DNA of 17,179 nucleotides, from positions 1 through 17,179 of the forward strand of contig JAHJQT010000001.1 of NCBI GenBank assembly GCA_018819085.1, given 5' to 3'. Positions 1-6,771 of this stretch are shown one piece after another; the first letter of the stretch is position 1, and every line of letters starts with the position of its first letter. Source of the stretch: Patescibacteria group bacterium. GTDB lineage: Bacteria > Patescibacteriota > Minisyncoccia > Portnoybacterales > UBA2143. Both the position numbers and the translations under genes were made by a program. The notes under the pieces are model-generated. The model saw only the letters and a program-made list of their open reading frames with translations, was not told the origin of the DNA and ran no database searches.

Positions 1-40
1 CATATTTTTATATTTTAAAATTAAAATTTATTTTCGACCC

Positions 41-79
41 TGTAATAATTTGTAACAATTTATATTACAACATTATCAA
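41..79 (+). promoter_or_regulatory. AT-rich leader with tandem 10-mers, possible promoter
   Basis: Positions 41-50 (TGTAATAATT) and 51-60 (TGTAACAATT) form a tandem direct repeat with one mismatch. TGTAATA at 41-47 is also an inverted match to TATTACA at 63-69. A weak promoter can be drawn with TTGTAA at 50-55 and TTATCA at 73-78, 17 bases apart, ahead of the surface-protein gene. Such matches arise easily in DNA this rich in A and T, so the call is tentative. Confidence 0.25.
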
Positions 80-103
80 AATTAAAATATCTTGTCAAGT
101 ATT

Positions 104-1711
104 ATGAATATTAACATAATTAAAATTATCTTTTATTTATTAATAATAGGATGTTTTTTTATTTTCCCAAATTCAATCTTTGCAGCAACTAATGATGTAG
201 TAATTAATGAAATTGCCTGGATGGGCACAGAGATATCATACAATGATGAATGGATTGAATTATATAATAATACTGGGCAAGATATAGATTTAACTGGTTG
301 GATTTTGAAAGCTGTAGATGAAACTCCAGATATAATACTTGAAGAGACAATAGCCGCAAACGGCTATTTTTTATTAGAAAGAACAAATGATGATTCTGTG
401 CCAAATATTATAGCTGATCAAATTTACGTTGGAACATTGGGAAATACTGGAGAGAATTTAGAATTATATAATTCAGAAAATAATCTAATTGATTCAGTTA
501 ATAGTTCTGGAGAATGGTTTGCAGGCGATAATACAACAAAACAAACAATGGAAAGAAAAGATTCTTTAGAATCAGGCAGTGTTTCAGACAATTGGCAAAC
601 TAGCCAAGAAATCCACGGAACTCCTAAAGCGCAAAATAGCAGTGGTACGGAAACTACTCCAGAGAATAGCGAAGATCAACCAGAAGAAGAATCAACAAGT
701 AGCGAAATAACTATTATTCCTGTGAATTACCCGCCCGTTGCTTTTGCTGGAACAGATATAACTGCTTTAATTAATCAAGAAATTATATTTGATGGTTCTT
801 TATCTTCAGATCTTAATAATGACTCTCTATCTTATTTTTGGAATTTTGGAGATGGAGCAACAGATATTGAACAGATATCCAAACATACCTATCTTTATCC
901 AGGACAATATATTGTATCTTTATTAGTTGATGATGGAGAATTCTCTGATTTGGATATTATTACAATTAATATCTACAATAAATCAATTATTATCAGTGAA
1001 TTTCTGCCTGATCCAGAAGGGACAGACGCTGAAAATGAATGGATTGAATTATTTAATCAAAGTGATCAAATAGCTAATTTAAGTAATTGGCAATTAGATG
1101 ATCAAGATGGTGGTAGCTCCCCTTTTGTTTTTCCTATTAATAGTTTGATAGGACCTAATCAGTTTTTAATTCTAATACGCCCAATTACTAATATCGCTTT
1201 AAATAATGACAATGATCAAGTTCGCCTTATTTACCCAGATGGTTCTTTAGCCACTGAAATCAGTTATTTAGCAGAAAAAAAAGAAGGATTTTCTATAGCT
1301 TTTGATAATAATGATTATTTCTGGACTAAAATACCAACTCCTGGATCAGCTAATATTATAAGTTCCACTGATTTGGAAAATAAAAATAAAAACTTATCTA
1401 GTAATAATCCTGAACCTGTTATTCAACAAAGCCAAGATATTCCAGATGTTGTAGTTAATACTAATTTAAACCAGAGTCAAAGCTTTGACGCTTCTAACCC
1501 TTTAGCTGAACCTGAAACATGTTTACTTGATAGTTGTACAAATGATGTTATAGATAATTATGATAATCCTGAAAATTTTACTGCTTCTTTAAGTGAATCA
1601 ACTAAATCAAACCAAAAATCAAAATTAATCCTATATTTATCAATAATCATCTCTGGTTCCCTACTATTAAGTTGGATTATTATTCAAATAAGGAAAACAA
1701 GAAAGATATAA
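104..1711 (+). CDS. Secreted surface protein with two lamin-tail domains and a PKD domain
   Basis: The 535-residue product begins with a signal peptide: a hydrophobic stretch at about residues 5-25, ending in SIFA before the mature chain. A first lamin-tail domain covers about residues 29-135 (VINEIAW, DEWIELYN, LTGW). An acidic, Ser/Thr-rich linker lies at about 175-205. A PKD domain follows at about 208-292, with the typical WNFGDG and YPGQYIVSLLV motifs. A second lamin-tail domain covers about 294-400 (IIISEFLPDPEG, ENEWIELFN). A low-complexity Asn/Ser/Gln region leads to a C-terminal membrane helix at about 508-528 and a basic tail. This predicts a protein exported by Sec and held in the membrane with its beta domains outside. 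No enzymatic motif or sortase LPXTG signal is visible, so adhesion or envelope structure is the likely role. I chose ATG at 104 because it leads straight into the signal peptide; an in-frame TTG lies at 92. No Shine-Dalgarno site precedes it. Confidence 0.85.
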   Translation: MNINIIKIIFYLLIIGCFFIFPNSIFAATNDVVINEIAWMGTEISYNDEWIELYNNTGQDIDLTGWILKAVDETPDIILEETIAANGYFLLERTNDDSVPNIIADQIYVGTLGNTGENLELYNSENNLIDSVNSSGEWFAGDNTTKQTMERKDSLESGSVSDNWQTSQEIHGTPKAQNSSGTETTPENSEDQPEEESTSSEITIIPVNYPPVAFAGTDITALINQEIIFDGSLSSDLNNDSLSYFWNFGDGATDIEQISKHTYLYPGQYIVSLLVDDGEFSDLDIITINIYNKSIIISEFLPDPEGTDAENEWIELFNQSDQIANLSNWQLDDQDGGSSPFVFPINSLIGPNQFLILIRPITNIALNNDNDQVRLIYPDGSLATEISYLAEKKEGFSIAFDNNDYFWTKIPTPGSANIISSTDLENKNKNLSSNNPEPVIQQSQDIPDVVVNTNLNQSQSFDASNPLAEPETCLLDSCTNDVIDNYDNPENFTASLSESTKSNQKSKLILYLSIIISGSLLLSWIIIQIRKTRKI

Positions 1712-1725
1712 TAGACCAAAGGAAT

Positions 1726-1760
1726 AGGCCGTGCCTTAGAAAGATAGACAGGCACGGCCT
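1726..1760. repeat. GC-rich perfect hairpin downstream of the surface-protein gene
   Basis: AGGCCGTGCCT at 1726-1736 is exactly complementary to AGGCACGGCCT at 1750-1760, giving an 11-bp stem with a 13-base loop. It starts 15 bases after the preceding stop codon. No T-run follows, so it is not a standard intrinsic terminator. It may protect a 3' end, act as a weak or factor-dependent terminator, or be a mobile palindrome. TAAGGCAC at 1774-1781 can pair instead with GTGCCTTA at 1731-1738, which allows a competing fold. Confidence 0.7.
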
Positions 1761-1813
1761 GAGATTGATTAGATAAGGCACTCTATTGATTTATATTTAC
1801 TAATAAGCTAAAG

Positions 1814-1819
1814 TATAAT
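1814..1819 (+). promoter_or_regulatory. Consensus -10 box ahead of the 72-residue gene
   Basis: TATAAT at 1814-1819 is a perfect -10 hexamer 30 bases before the ATG at 1850. No good -35 lies at the right spacing: TTATAT at 1791-1796 is 17 bases upstream and poor. The position leaves room for a short leader containing the strong Shine-Dalgarno site. Confidence 0.4.
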
Positions 1820-1834
1820 TCAAACAATCTTTTT

Positions 1835-1843
1835 AAAGGAGGG
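1835..1843 (+). promoter_or_regulatory. Strong Shine-Dalgarno site (AAAGGAGGG)
   Basis: AAAGGAGGG ends 6 bases before the ATG at 1850 and is a near-complete complement of the anti-Shine-Dalgarno end of 16S rRNA. Most other genes here have weak or no such site. It fixes the start of the 72-residue gene and supports it being translated, probably at high level. Confidence 0.75.
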
Positions 1844-1849
1844 TAAGAA

Positions 1850-2068
1850 ATGCCAGAATATAAATTAGAATGGCAGGAAAAGAGACTAGTTGGAGGAGTA
1901 GAAATAGTAATTAATTGCGCAAGAATTATTATTGTTAATCGCGCAGAGAAAGATCCTGATAAAATAGCTAAAAAAGAAGCCGAAGGAATATTTGAAAAAA
2001 TCCCAGAATTTTCAGCCACTCTTAAGAAAATAATAGTTCATTTTCAAAAGGAATTTACCAAACCTTAA
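1850..2068 (+). CDS. Small protein of unknown function, 72 residues
   Basis: I do not recognise this protein. The start is set by an excellent Shine-Dalgarno site, a consensus -10 box lies upstream, and an intrinsic terminator begins within 10 bases of the stop, so it looks like a genuine single-gene unit. By pattern, residues 4-9 and 13-31 form a beta hairpin (YKLEWQ, then GGVEIVINCARIIIVNR). Two amphipathic helices follow at about 36-52 and 54-68, giving a beta-beta-alpha-alpha layout. There is no signal peptide, membrane segment or catalytic motif, and only one cysteine (residue 23). The size and compact fold suggest a cytoplasmic nucleic-acid-binding or regulatory protein, but that is inference only. 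Confidence 0.7.
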   Translation: MPEYKLEWQEKRLVGGVEIVINCARIIIVNRAEKDPDKIAKKEAEGIFEKIPEFSATLKKIIVHFQKEFTKP

Positions 2069-2074
2069 CATGAG

Positions 2075-2113
2075 AGCCAGAATAGTAATGTCGTTCTGGC
2101 TTTTTTCTTTTTT
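2075..2113 (+). terminator. Intrinsic terminator of the 72-residue gene
   Basis: AGCCAGAA at 2075-2082 pairs with TTCTGGCT at 2094-2101, an 8-bp stem with an 11-base loop, followed by a run of T broken by one C (2101-2113). This is a classic rho-independent terminator and separates the small gene from the yebC promoter directly downstream. Confidence 0.85.
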
Positions 2114-2116
2114 CCA

Positions 2117-2146
2117 TTGACACCCTCTATCTCTCAATAGTATCAT
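2117..2146 (+). promoter_or_regulatory. Sigma-70-type promoter of yebC-ruvC
   Basis: A perfect -35 (TTGACA, 2117-2122) is separated by 18 bases from TATCAT at 2141-2146. It lies between the preceding terminator and the yebC start at 2173. It probably drives yebC and ruvC and possibly the membrane and ligase cassette, because no terminator is visible before 6722. Confidence 0.6.
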
Positions 2147-2172
2147 TAAGGCATAAGAGGGATTTTTTAATT

Positions 2173-2712
2173 ATGTCAGGACATTCCCATTGGAGTAGTA
2201 TAAAACATAAAAAGGGGGCGACAGATGTAAAGCGAGGTAAGATTTTTAGCAAAATATCTCGCTTGATTAGTATTGCTGCTAGAGAAAAAGGAGGAGACCT
2301 CGAATCTAATCCAAGATTACGCGTAGCTATCAATAAGGCCAAAGAAGCAAACATGCCTAAAGACAATATTGAACGCGCAATTAAAAAAGGATCAGGTCAA
2401 ATAGAAGGGGTTAAAATGGAAGAAATCTTTTATGAAGCATATGGACCTTCTGGAATAGCATTAATTATCGAAGTAATAACTGATAATAAAAACAGAGCGT
2501 TATCTGAAATAAAACATACTCTTAGTCGTTTTGATGGAAAAATGGCTGAAACTGGAAGCGTTAAATATCTTTTTGATAAAGAGGCAGAAAAATGGATACC
2601 AAAATACCCTATTGAAATCACTGACGAAAAAACAAAATCTCAATTAGAAAAACTTTTTGATGCGTTGGATGAAAATGATGATGTACAGGAAATATATAGT
2701 AACCTAAAATAA
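2173..2712 (+). CDS. yebC: YebC/PmpR-family protein, short form
   Basis: The N-terminal part is clearly YebC: SGHSHWSSIKHKK at the start, RGKIFSKI at 21-28, NPRLRVAI at 46-53 and the EAYGPSGIALIIE block at 88-100, with TDNKNR at 103-108. Family members were named as DNA-binding regulators, and some are now linked to relief of ribosome stalling. This protein has 179 residues against about 240-250 normally. After GSVKYLF (128-134) it passes within about 15 residues to the C-terminal block ending in DDVQEIYSN (169-177), so about 60 residues of the middle alpha/beta domain are missing. The reading frame is intact and both flanking blocks are well conserved, which suggests a real short form. A weak AGAGGG lies at 2156-2161. 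Only 4 bases separate it from ruvC, a common pairing. Confidence 0.92.
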   Translation: MSGHSHWSSIKHKKGATDVKRGKIFSKISRLISIAAREKGGDLESNPRLRVAINKAKEANMPKDNIERAIKKGSGQIEGVKMEEIFYEAYGPSGIALIIEVITDNKNRALSEIKHTLSRFDGKMAETGSVKYLFDKEAEKWIPKYPIEITDEKTKSQLEKLFDALDENDDVQEIYSNLK

Positions 2713-2716
2713 TTTT

Positions 2717-3184
2717 ATGATAATATTAGGAATTGATCCTGGAACAGCTACTACTGGATATGGCGTCATAGAGAAAGGCAATAGTCTTAAAATGATTGAT
2801 TATGGATGTATTAGAACAACCACTGATTGTTCAACCGCTGAACGACTTAATACCTTAGATAAAGAATTATCTAAAATAATTAAGAAATATAAACCGAGTA
2901 AAATAGCTGTCGAAGATATCTTTTTTTTCAAAAATGTTAAAACTGTTATAAAAGTAAGCCAAGCAAGAGGAGTTATACTAGCCAGAGCAGCAAAAACAAA
3001 AATGCAGATAATTGAATATACTCCACTTCAAATTAAACAAGCAGTAACTAGCTATGGTAGAGCTGATAAAAACCAGGTTCAACAAATGGTTAAATTATTG
3101 CTAAATTTAAAACAAATACCTAAGCCAGATGACGCTGCTGATGCCTTAGCTACAGCCATCTGTTGTGCAAATTCAACAAGATAA
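2717..3184 (+). CDS. ruvC: Holliday junction resolvase RuvC
   Basis: RuvC is a dimeric RNase H-fold endonuclease that cuts four-way DNA junctions during recombination. All four acidic catalytic positions are visible in the 155-residue chain: D7 in GIDPGT, E66 in AVEDIFF, and D139 and D142 in DDAADAL. The conserved basic region RADKNQV is at 115-121. The length is slightly under the usual 160-175. It lies 4 bases after yebC and is probably co-transcribed with it. The partner motor genes ruvA and ruvB, which often follow, are absent here; a membrane and ligase cassette follows instead. No Shine-Dalgarno site is visible, so translation may depend on coupling to yebC. Confidence 0.95.
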   Translation: MIILGIDPGTATTGYGVIEKGNSLKMIDYGCIRTTTDCSTAERLNTLDKELSKIIKKYKPSKIAVEDIFFFKNVKTVIKVSQARGVILARAAKTKMQIIEYTPLQIKQAVTSYGRADKNQVQQMVKLLLNLKQIPKPDDAADALATAICCANSTR

Positions 3185-3200
3185 TTAAAATTTTAAAACT

Positions 3201-3863
3201 ATGTCCATAATAACTCAATACATGATAGATAGAGGCGTATCAGAAGAAACAATTATATTGCTTCTAATGCTTCCTATCGTAGCAACAATTATTGCTTTTG
3301 CGAGACAAGTTATAGGAATCAAAGGATTTGGTATTTACACACCTTTAATTATTTCTTTTGCTTTTTTAGCTACTGGATTAAAATACGGCTTAGCCTTTTT
3401 TATAATAATCATCCTTGTTGGCACATTGACTAGATTAATGGTTAAGCGTTTTAGATTACTATACCTTCCTAGGATGGCAATTGTTTTAACGGCAGTAGCG
3501 TTATCTATTCTTGTTGTATTTTTAGAAGGAGCTTATTCGGGACGGAATGGGTTAACAGCTGCTTCTATTTTCGCTATTATTATAATGATTACATTGGTTG
3601 AAAAATTTATAGCATCTCAAATAGAAAGAGGACGCAAAGAAGCAATCATTTTAACTATTGAAACCTTAATTCTTTCTATAATCTGTTATTGGGTTGCTAT
3701 TTGGCCATGGCTTAGAGATCTAGTATTAATCTATCCTATTTTAATTATTACAGGAACTATTATAATTAATGTATTATTAGGTAAATGGACAGGATTAAGA
3801 ATCTCAGAATACGCACGCTTTAGAAAAATAATTAAATCTATTGAGCCATCTGAGAAAAAATAA
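3201..3863 (+). CDS. Seven-transmembrane protein of the amidoligase-linked 7TM family
   Basis: This 220-residue protein has seven hydrophobic segments, at about 17-35, 45-60, 62-81, 92-109, 117-134, 148-167 and 173-193. It matches the family described as seven transmembrane helices usually fused to an inactive transglutaminase domain. The visible signatures are GIKGFGIYTPLI (39-50) in the first half and the C-terminal GKWTGLRISEYARFR (194-208). Better-known proteobacterial members are about 500 residues with the transglutaminase-like domain in front; here only the membrane part is present. It is 16 bases after ruvC and 7 bases before a RimK-like ligase, the partner with which the family is typically encoded, so the two probably act together at the inner membrane. 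Its exact function, whether transporter, receptor or scaffold, is not known from sequence. Confidence 0.75.
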   Translation: MSIITQYMIDRGVSEETIILLLMLPIVATIIAFARQVIGIKGFGIYTPLIISFAFLATGLKYGLAFFIIIILVGTLTRLMVKRFRLLYLPRMAIVLTAVALSILVVFLEGAYSGRNGLTAASIFAIIIMITLVEKFIASQIERGRKEAIILTIETLILSIICYWVAIWPWLRDLVLIYPILIITGTIIINVLLGKWTGLRISEYARFRKIIKSIEPSEKK

Positions 3864-3870
3864 CCTTATT

Positions 3871-5190
3871 ATGGTTAATTTCTTTAAAAAATCTAAAAAT
3901 ATTCTGGGCATTAATGCCCGTAATCTCACTTATTTACGGCCCTCTAATTCTTTGAGGGCTATTCGTATTGCTGACAATAAACTTCTTGCTAAAAAGATAC
4001 TAGCAAGAAATGGATTGCCTGTTCTGCAAACATATTCAACTATTAAAAGAATTGAAGAACTTAAAACATTTGACTGGGCAAATTTACCATCAACATTCAC
4101 TTTAAAACCAAATAAAGGATTTGGTGGTGAAGGTATTCTTGTTATATATGGACGGAAGAAGAAACCACCATATCCTTGGGTTAAAGCAGATAAAAAATTA
4201 ATTGAAATAAAAGATTTACAAGGTCATGTTTTAAATATTTTAGAAGGTAACTTTTCTAGAACAAGCCTTCCTGATGTTGCTTTTTTTGAAGAAAGAATTA
4301 AACTTTTAAAACTATTTAAACCATACAGTTATCGTGGAATACCAGATATTAGAGTTATTGTATATAATTCAGTTCCAATAATGGCTGAAATGAGATTCCC
4401 AACTAAAGAATCAAGCGGAAAAGCAAATCTTCATTTAGGAGGAATTGGTGTTGGTATTGATATGGGCACAGGAACTACTACCACAGCTATACAAAACGAT
4501 AAAATAATTGAATATATTCCAAAAACAAGGATATCATTAAAAGGAATACAAATACCTGACTGGAAGGAAGTTTTACAACTTGCTATTAACGCTCAAAGAA
4601 TAACTAAAATTGGTTTTCTTGGTATAGATATTGTTATTGATAGAGAAAAAGGTCCTATCATCCTAGAGTTAAATGCAAGACCAGGATTATCTATTCAAAT
4701 TGCTAATTTAGCTCCACTTAATGAACGTTTACAAAGAGTTAAGGGTCTTAAAGTAAAAACAGTAAAAAAAGGAGTAAAATTAGCTCAAGATCTTTTTGGT
4801 GGAGAGATAGAAGAAGAATTAGAAGAAATTTCAGGAAGAAAAGTTATTGGGATTAATGAACCAATAGAAATTTTAGATGGAGATAAAAATAGATATCCAA
4901 CAATGGCTAAAATAGATACAGGTGCTTACAGAACAACAATATGTAAGAATTTAGCCGAACAATTAGGAATTGATCAAGTTATTGATCAGAAAAAAGTAAG
5001 AGGAGCTTTAGGATCTGAAGAAAGATCTATTATTAATTTTTCTTTTTATTTAGATAAAAGATTAGTAGGTACGGAAGCTTTTATAGCTGATAGAGAAGAA
5101 TTAAAATATGATATTATTATTGGAAGAAAAGACCTAAAAAGATTTTTAGTCGATCCAGCAAAAAATGTTTTTATGGGAGGAAAGAGATAA
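3871..5190 (+). CDS. RimK-like ATP-grasp ligase fused to a retropepsin-like protease
   Basis: Residues 1 to about 300 form an ATP-grasp ligase of the alpha-L-glutamate-ligase-related (RimK-like) type. Visible elements are TLKPNKGFGGEG (77-88) for nucleotide binding, RGIPDIRV (155-162), the glycine- and threonine-rich substrate-side block at 190-206, and the metal-binding ELNARPG (266-272). Such enzymes join an amino acid to a carboxylate through an acyl phosphate. Residues about 322-439 match the RimK-associated protease family, once called zinc protease and now considered retropepsin-like. D349-T-G-A352 supplies the catalytic aspartate, and IIIGRKDLKRFLVDP (415-429) is the matching C-terminal block. 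One chain thus carries an amide-forming and an amide-cleaving domain, which are more often separate genes. ATG at 3871 is preferred; an in-frame TTG at 3841 overlaps the previous gene. Confidence 0.82.
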   Translation: MVNFFKKSKNILGINARNLTYLRPSNSLRAIRIADNKLLAKKILARNGLPVLQTYSTIKRIEELKTFDWANLPSTFTLKPNKGFGGEGILVIYGRKKKPPYPWVKADKKLIEIKDLQGHVLNILEGNFSRTSLPDVAFFEERIKLLKLFKPYSYRGIPDIRVIVYNSVPIMAEMRFPTKESSGKANLHLGGIGVGIDMGTGTTTTAIQNDKIIEYIPKTRISLKGIQIPDWKEVLQLAINAQRITKIGFLGIDIVIDREKGPIILELNARPGLSIQIANLAPLNERLQRVKGLKVKTVKKGVKLAQDLFGGEIEEELEEISGRKVIGINEPIEILDGDKNRYPTMAKIDTGAYRTTICKNLAEQLGIDQVIDQKKVRGALGSEERSIINFSFYLDKRLVGTEAFIADREELKYDIIIGRKDLKRFLVDPAKNVFMGGKR

Positions 5191-5193
5191 AAA

Positions 5194-6705
5194 ATGATTA
5201 TTAAAGATTTAAAAACTTTAAAAGAATTGTTTAAGGGAATAAAAACTCCTATATTTGGTGTTGGAGTTTATGCTTTTGACCGACTTGGATTAGAAAATAT
5301 AGTTTCTAACTACAGAATATTAACTTTGCGCTATAGTTTAGATACTGAACTAATTGAAAAAGATATTGAAATTTTGTCTCTAGAGAAAGGAATGGGGACT
5401 AAACATATTAAAGAGCCAAGAAATGCTACTACATTAATTGTAAGAAGTGAGAAAATTAAAAAATATCTTGAAAAATTTCAGAATCCAGCAATTTATATCT
5501 ATAAGCCATCTACAAAAATGGAACGAGCTTGTGAACAAAATAACTGGAAATTATTATCTAATCCAACTGAATTTGGTAAAAAACTTTTAGAGAATAAGAT
5601 AAACTTTAGAAGAATGCTAGAAGACATTGATGTAGCAGTTCCTCCTGGAAAAATATCATCATTAGAAAAATTACATTATGGCCATTTAATAAACAAATAT
5701 GGAATTCCTTTTGTAATCCAACATCCCACAAAAGGCGGCGGAAAAGGAACTTTTTTAATAGATGGTCAAGAAAGCTTTCAAGAAACTATTGATAAATTAA
5801 ATAGGACTGTTGATGATGATAATGAAGATAATGAAAAAAGAAAAATTATACCACCAACCGAAGTTATTGTTGCTAAATTTATTCAAGGACCTTCACCAAG
5901 TATTACTGCTTGTGTCACAAAAGATGGCATCCTTTCAACAAATCTACAGCATCAAATATTAGATATTCCTCAATTATATAATCCAGAAAAAGGATTTGGC
6001 CTTTTTTGCGGACATGATTGGACAAGTTCTAATTTTGATAAAGAAACATCAGAGCAAGCATATGAATATGTTCAAAAGATTGGAAATCATTTCAAAGAAA
6101 TTGGTTATAAAGGAATTTTTGGATTAGATTTTGTTCTTAGTAAAAAAACAAAAAAACTTTATGTTATTGAATGTAATCCTCGTATGCTTGGTTCTTATCC
6201 AACTGTTAATATGGCACAGTTATTAAATAATGAACCACCTCTTCTAGCTTTTCATGTTTTAGAGTTTATTAATGCTGATTATCAAGTGGACATAGAAGAA
6301 GTAAATAAAATAATACGTCAAAAGAAAATTGGTTCTCAAATGATACTTCATAATCTAAGTGGTCATTGGGCAAAAAATAAAAGGGAATTAAAGGCAGGTA
6401 TTTATAAATTAGAAAATAATAAATTGAAATATTTAAGAGAAGGTTATGATTTAAAACATCTTAAAGATAAAGAAGAATTCTTATTAGCTGATGGCGTTCC
6501 ATTTAAAAAATCTCATTTCAGTCCTAATAGAAGACTCTGTAGAATATTAACTTTAAATAGTGTTTTAGATAGTTCGAATTATAGGATATTAAATCCATGG
6601 GCAAAACAAGTTGCTGAAGTGGTTTATAAGGCTTTTGTAATAAAACCAGTTAAATTAATTAAAGCAAAAAAATTTATCTCTCCTAATTTCCTAGCAAAAG
6701 GGTAA
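5194..6705 (+). CDS. ATP-grasp carboxylate-amine ligase-like protein of unknown substrate
   Basis: The 503-residue protein begins 3 bases after the stop of the ligase-protease gene. An ATP-grasp core covers about residues 125-360: PFVIQHPTKGGGKGTF (172-187) is the nucleotide-binding lysine and glycine-rich loop, EVIVAKFIQGPSPSI (223-237) the next strand, and GLDFVLSKK (310-318) with VIECNPRMLGSYP (324-336) the metal-binding end, with E326 and N328. The first 120 residues look like a preATP-grasp Rossmann-like domain. The last 140 residues form an extension I do not recognise. It is not a close copy of the upstream ligase, so the cassette holds two different ATP-grasp enzymes. Its likely role is a second amide-bond step on the same product or target. 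Both catalytic blocks look intact. GGGAGG at 5175-5180 is a distant, weak Shine-Dalgarno candidate. Confidence 0.72.
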   Translation: MIIKDLKTLKELFKGIKTPIFGVGVYAFDRLGLENIVSNYRILTLRYSLDTELIEKDIEILSLEKGMGTKHIKEPRNATTLIVRSEKIKKYLEKFQNPAIYIYKPSTKMERACEQNNWKLLSNPTEFGKKLLENKINFRRMLEDIDVAVPPGKISSLEKLHYGHLINKYGIPFVIQHPTKGGGKGTFLIDGQESFQETIDKLNRTVDDDNEDNEKRKIIPPTEVIVAKFIQGPSPSITACVTKDGILSTNLQHQILDIPQLYNPEKGFGLFCGHDWTSSNFDKETSEQAYEYVQKIGNHFKEIGYKGIFGLDFVLSKKTKKLYVIECNPRMLGSYPTVNMAQLLNNEPPLLAFHVLEFINADYQVDIEEVNKIIRQKKIGSQMILHNLSGHWAKNKRELKAGIYKLENNKLKYLREGYDLKHLKDKEEFLLADGVPFKKSHFSPNRRLCRILTLNSVLDSSNYRILNPWAKQVAEVVYKAFVIKPVKLIKAKKFISPNFLAKG

Positions 6706-6721
6706 AAATAATGTTTGAAAT

Positions 6722-6750
6722 AAAAAAATGCGCATTCAAGCGCTTTTTTT
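6722..6750. terminator. Bidirectional intrinsic terminator between the ligase gene and tyrS
   Basis: GCGC at 6730-6733 and 6740-6743 form a short GC stem with a 6-base loop. Seven A residues (6722-6728) lie on one side and seven T residues (6744-6750) on the other. The structure gives a hairpin plus T-run on both strands, fitting its place between convergent genes. Confidence 0.75.
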
Positions 6751-6771
6751 AATTCAAATTATTATTTTAAA

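Noticed and set aside
1783..2019. Minus-strand open frame opposite the 72-residue gene
   Set aside because: It lies antisense to a gene with a strong Shine-Dalgarno site, -10 box and terminator, and has no ribosome site or recognisable protein features.
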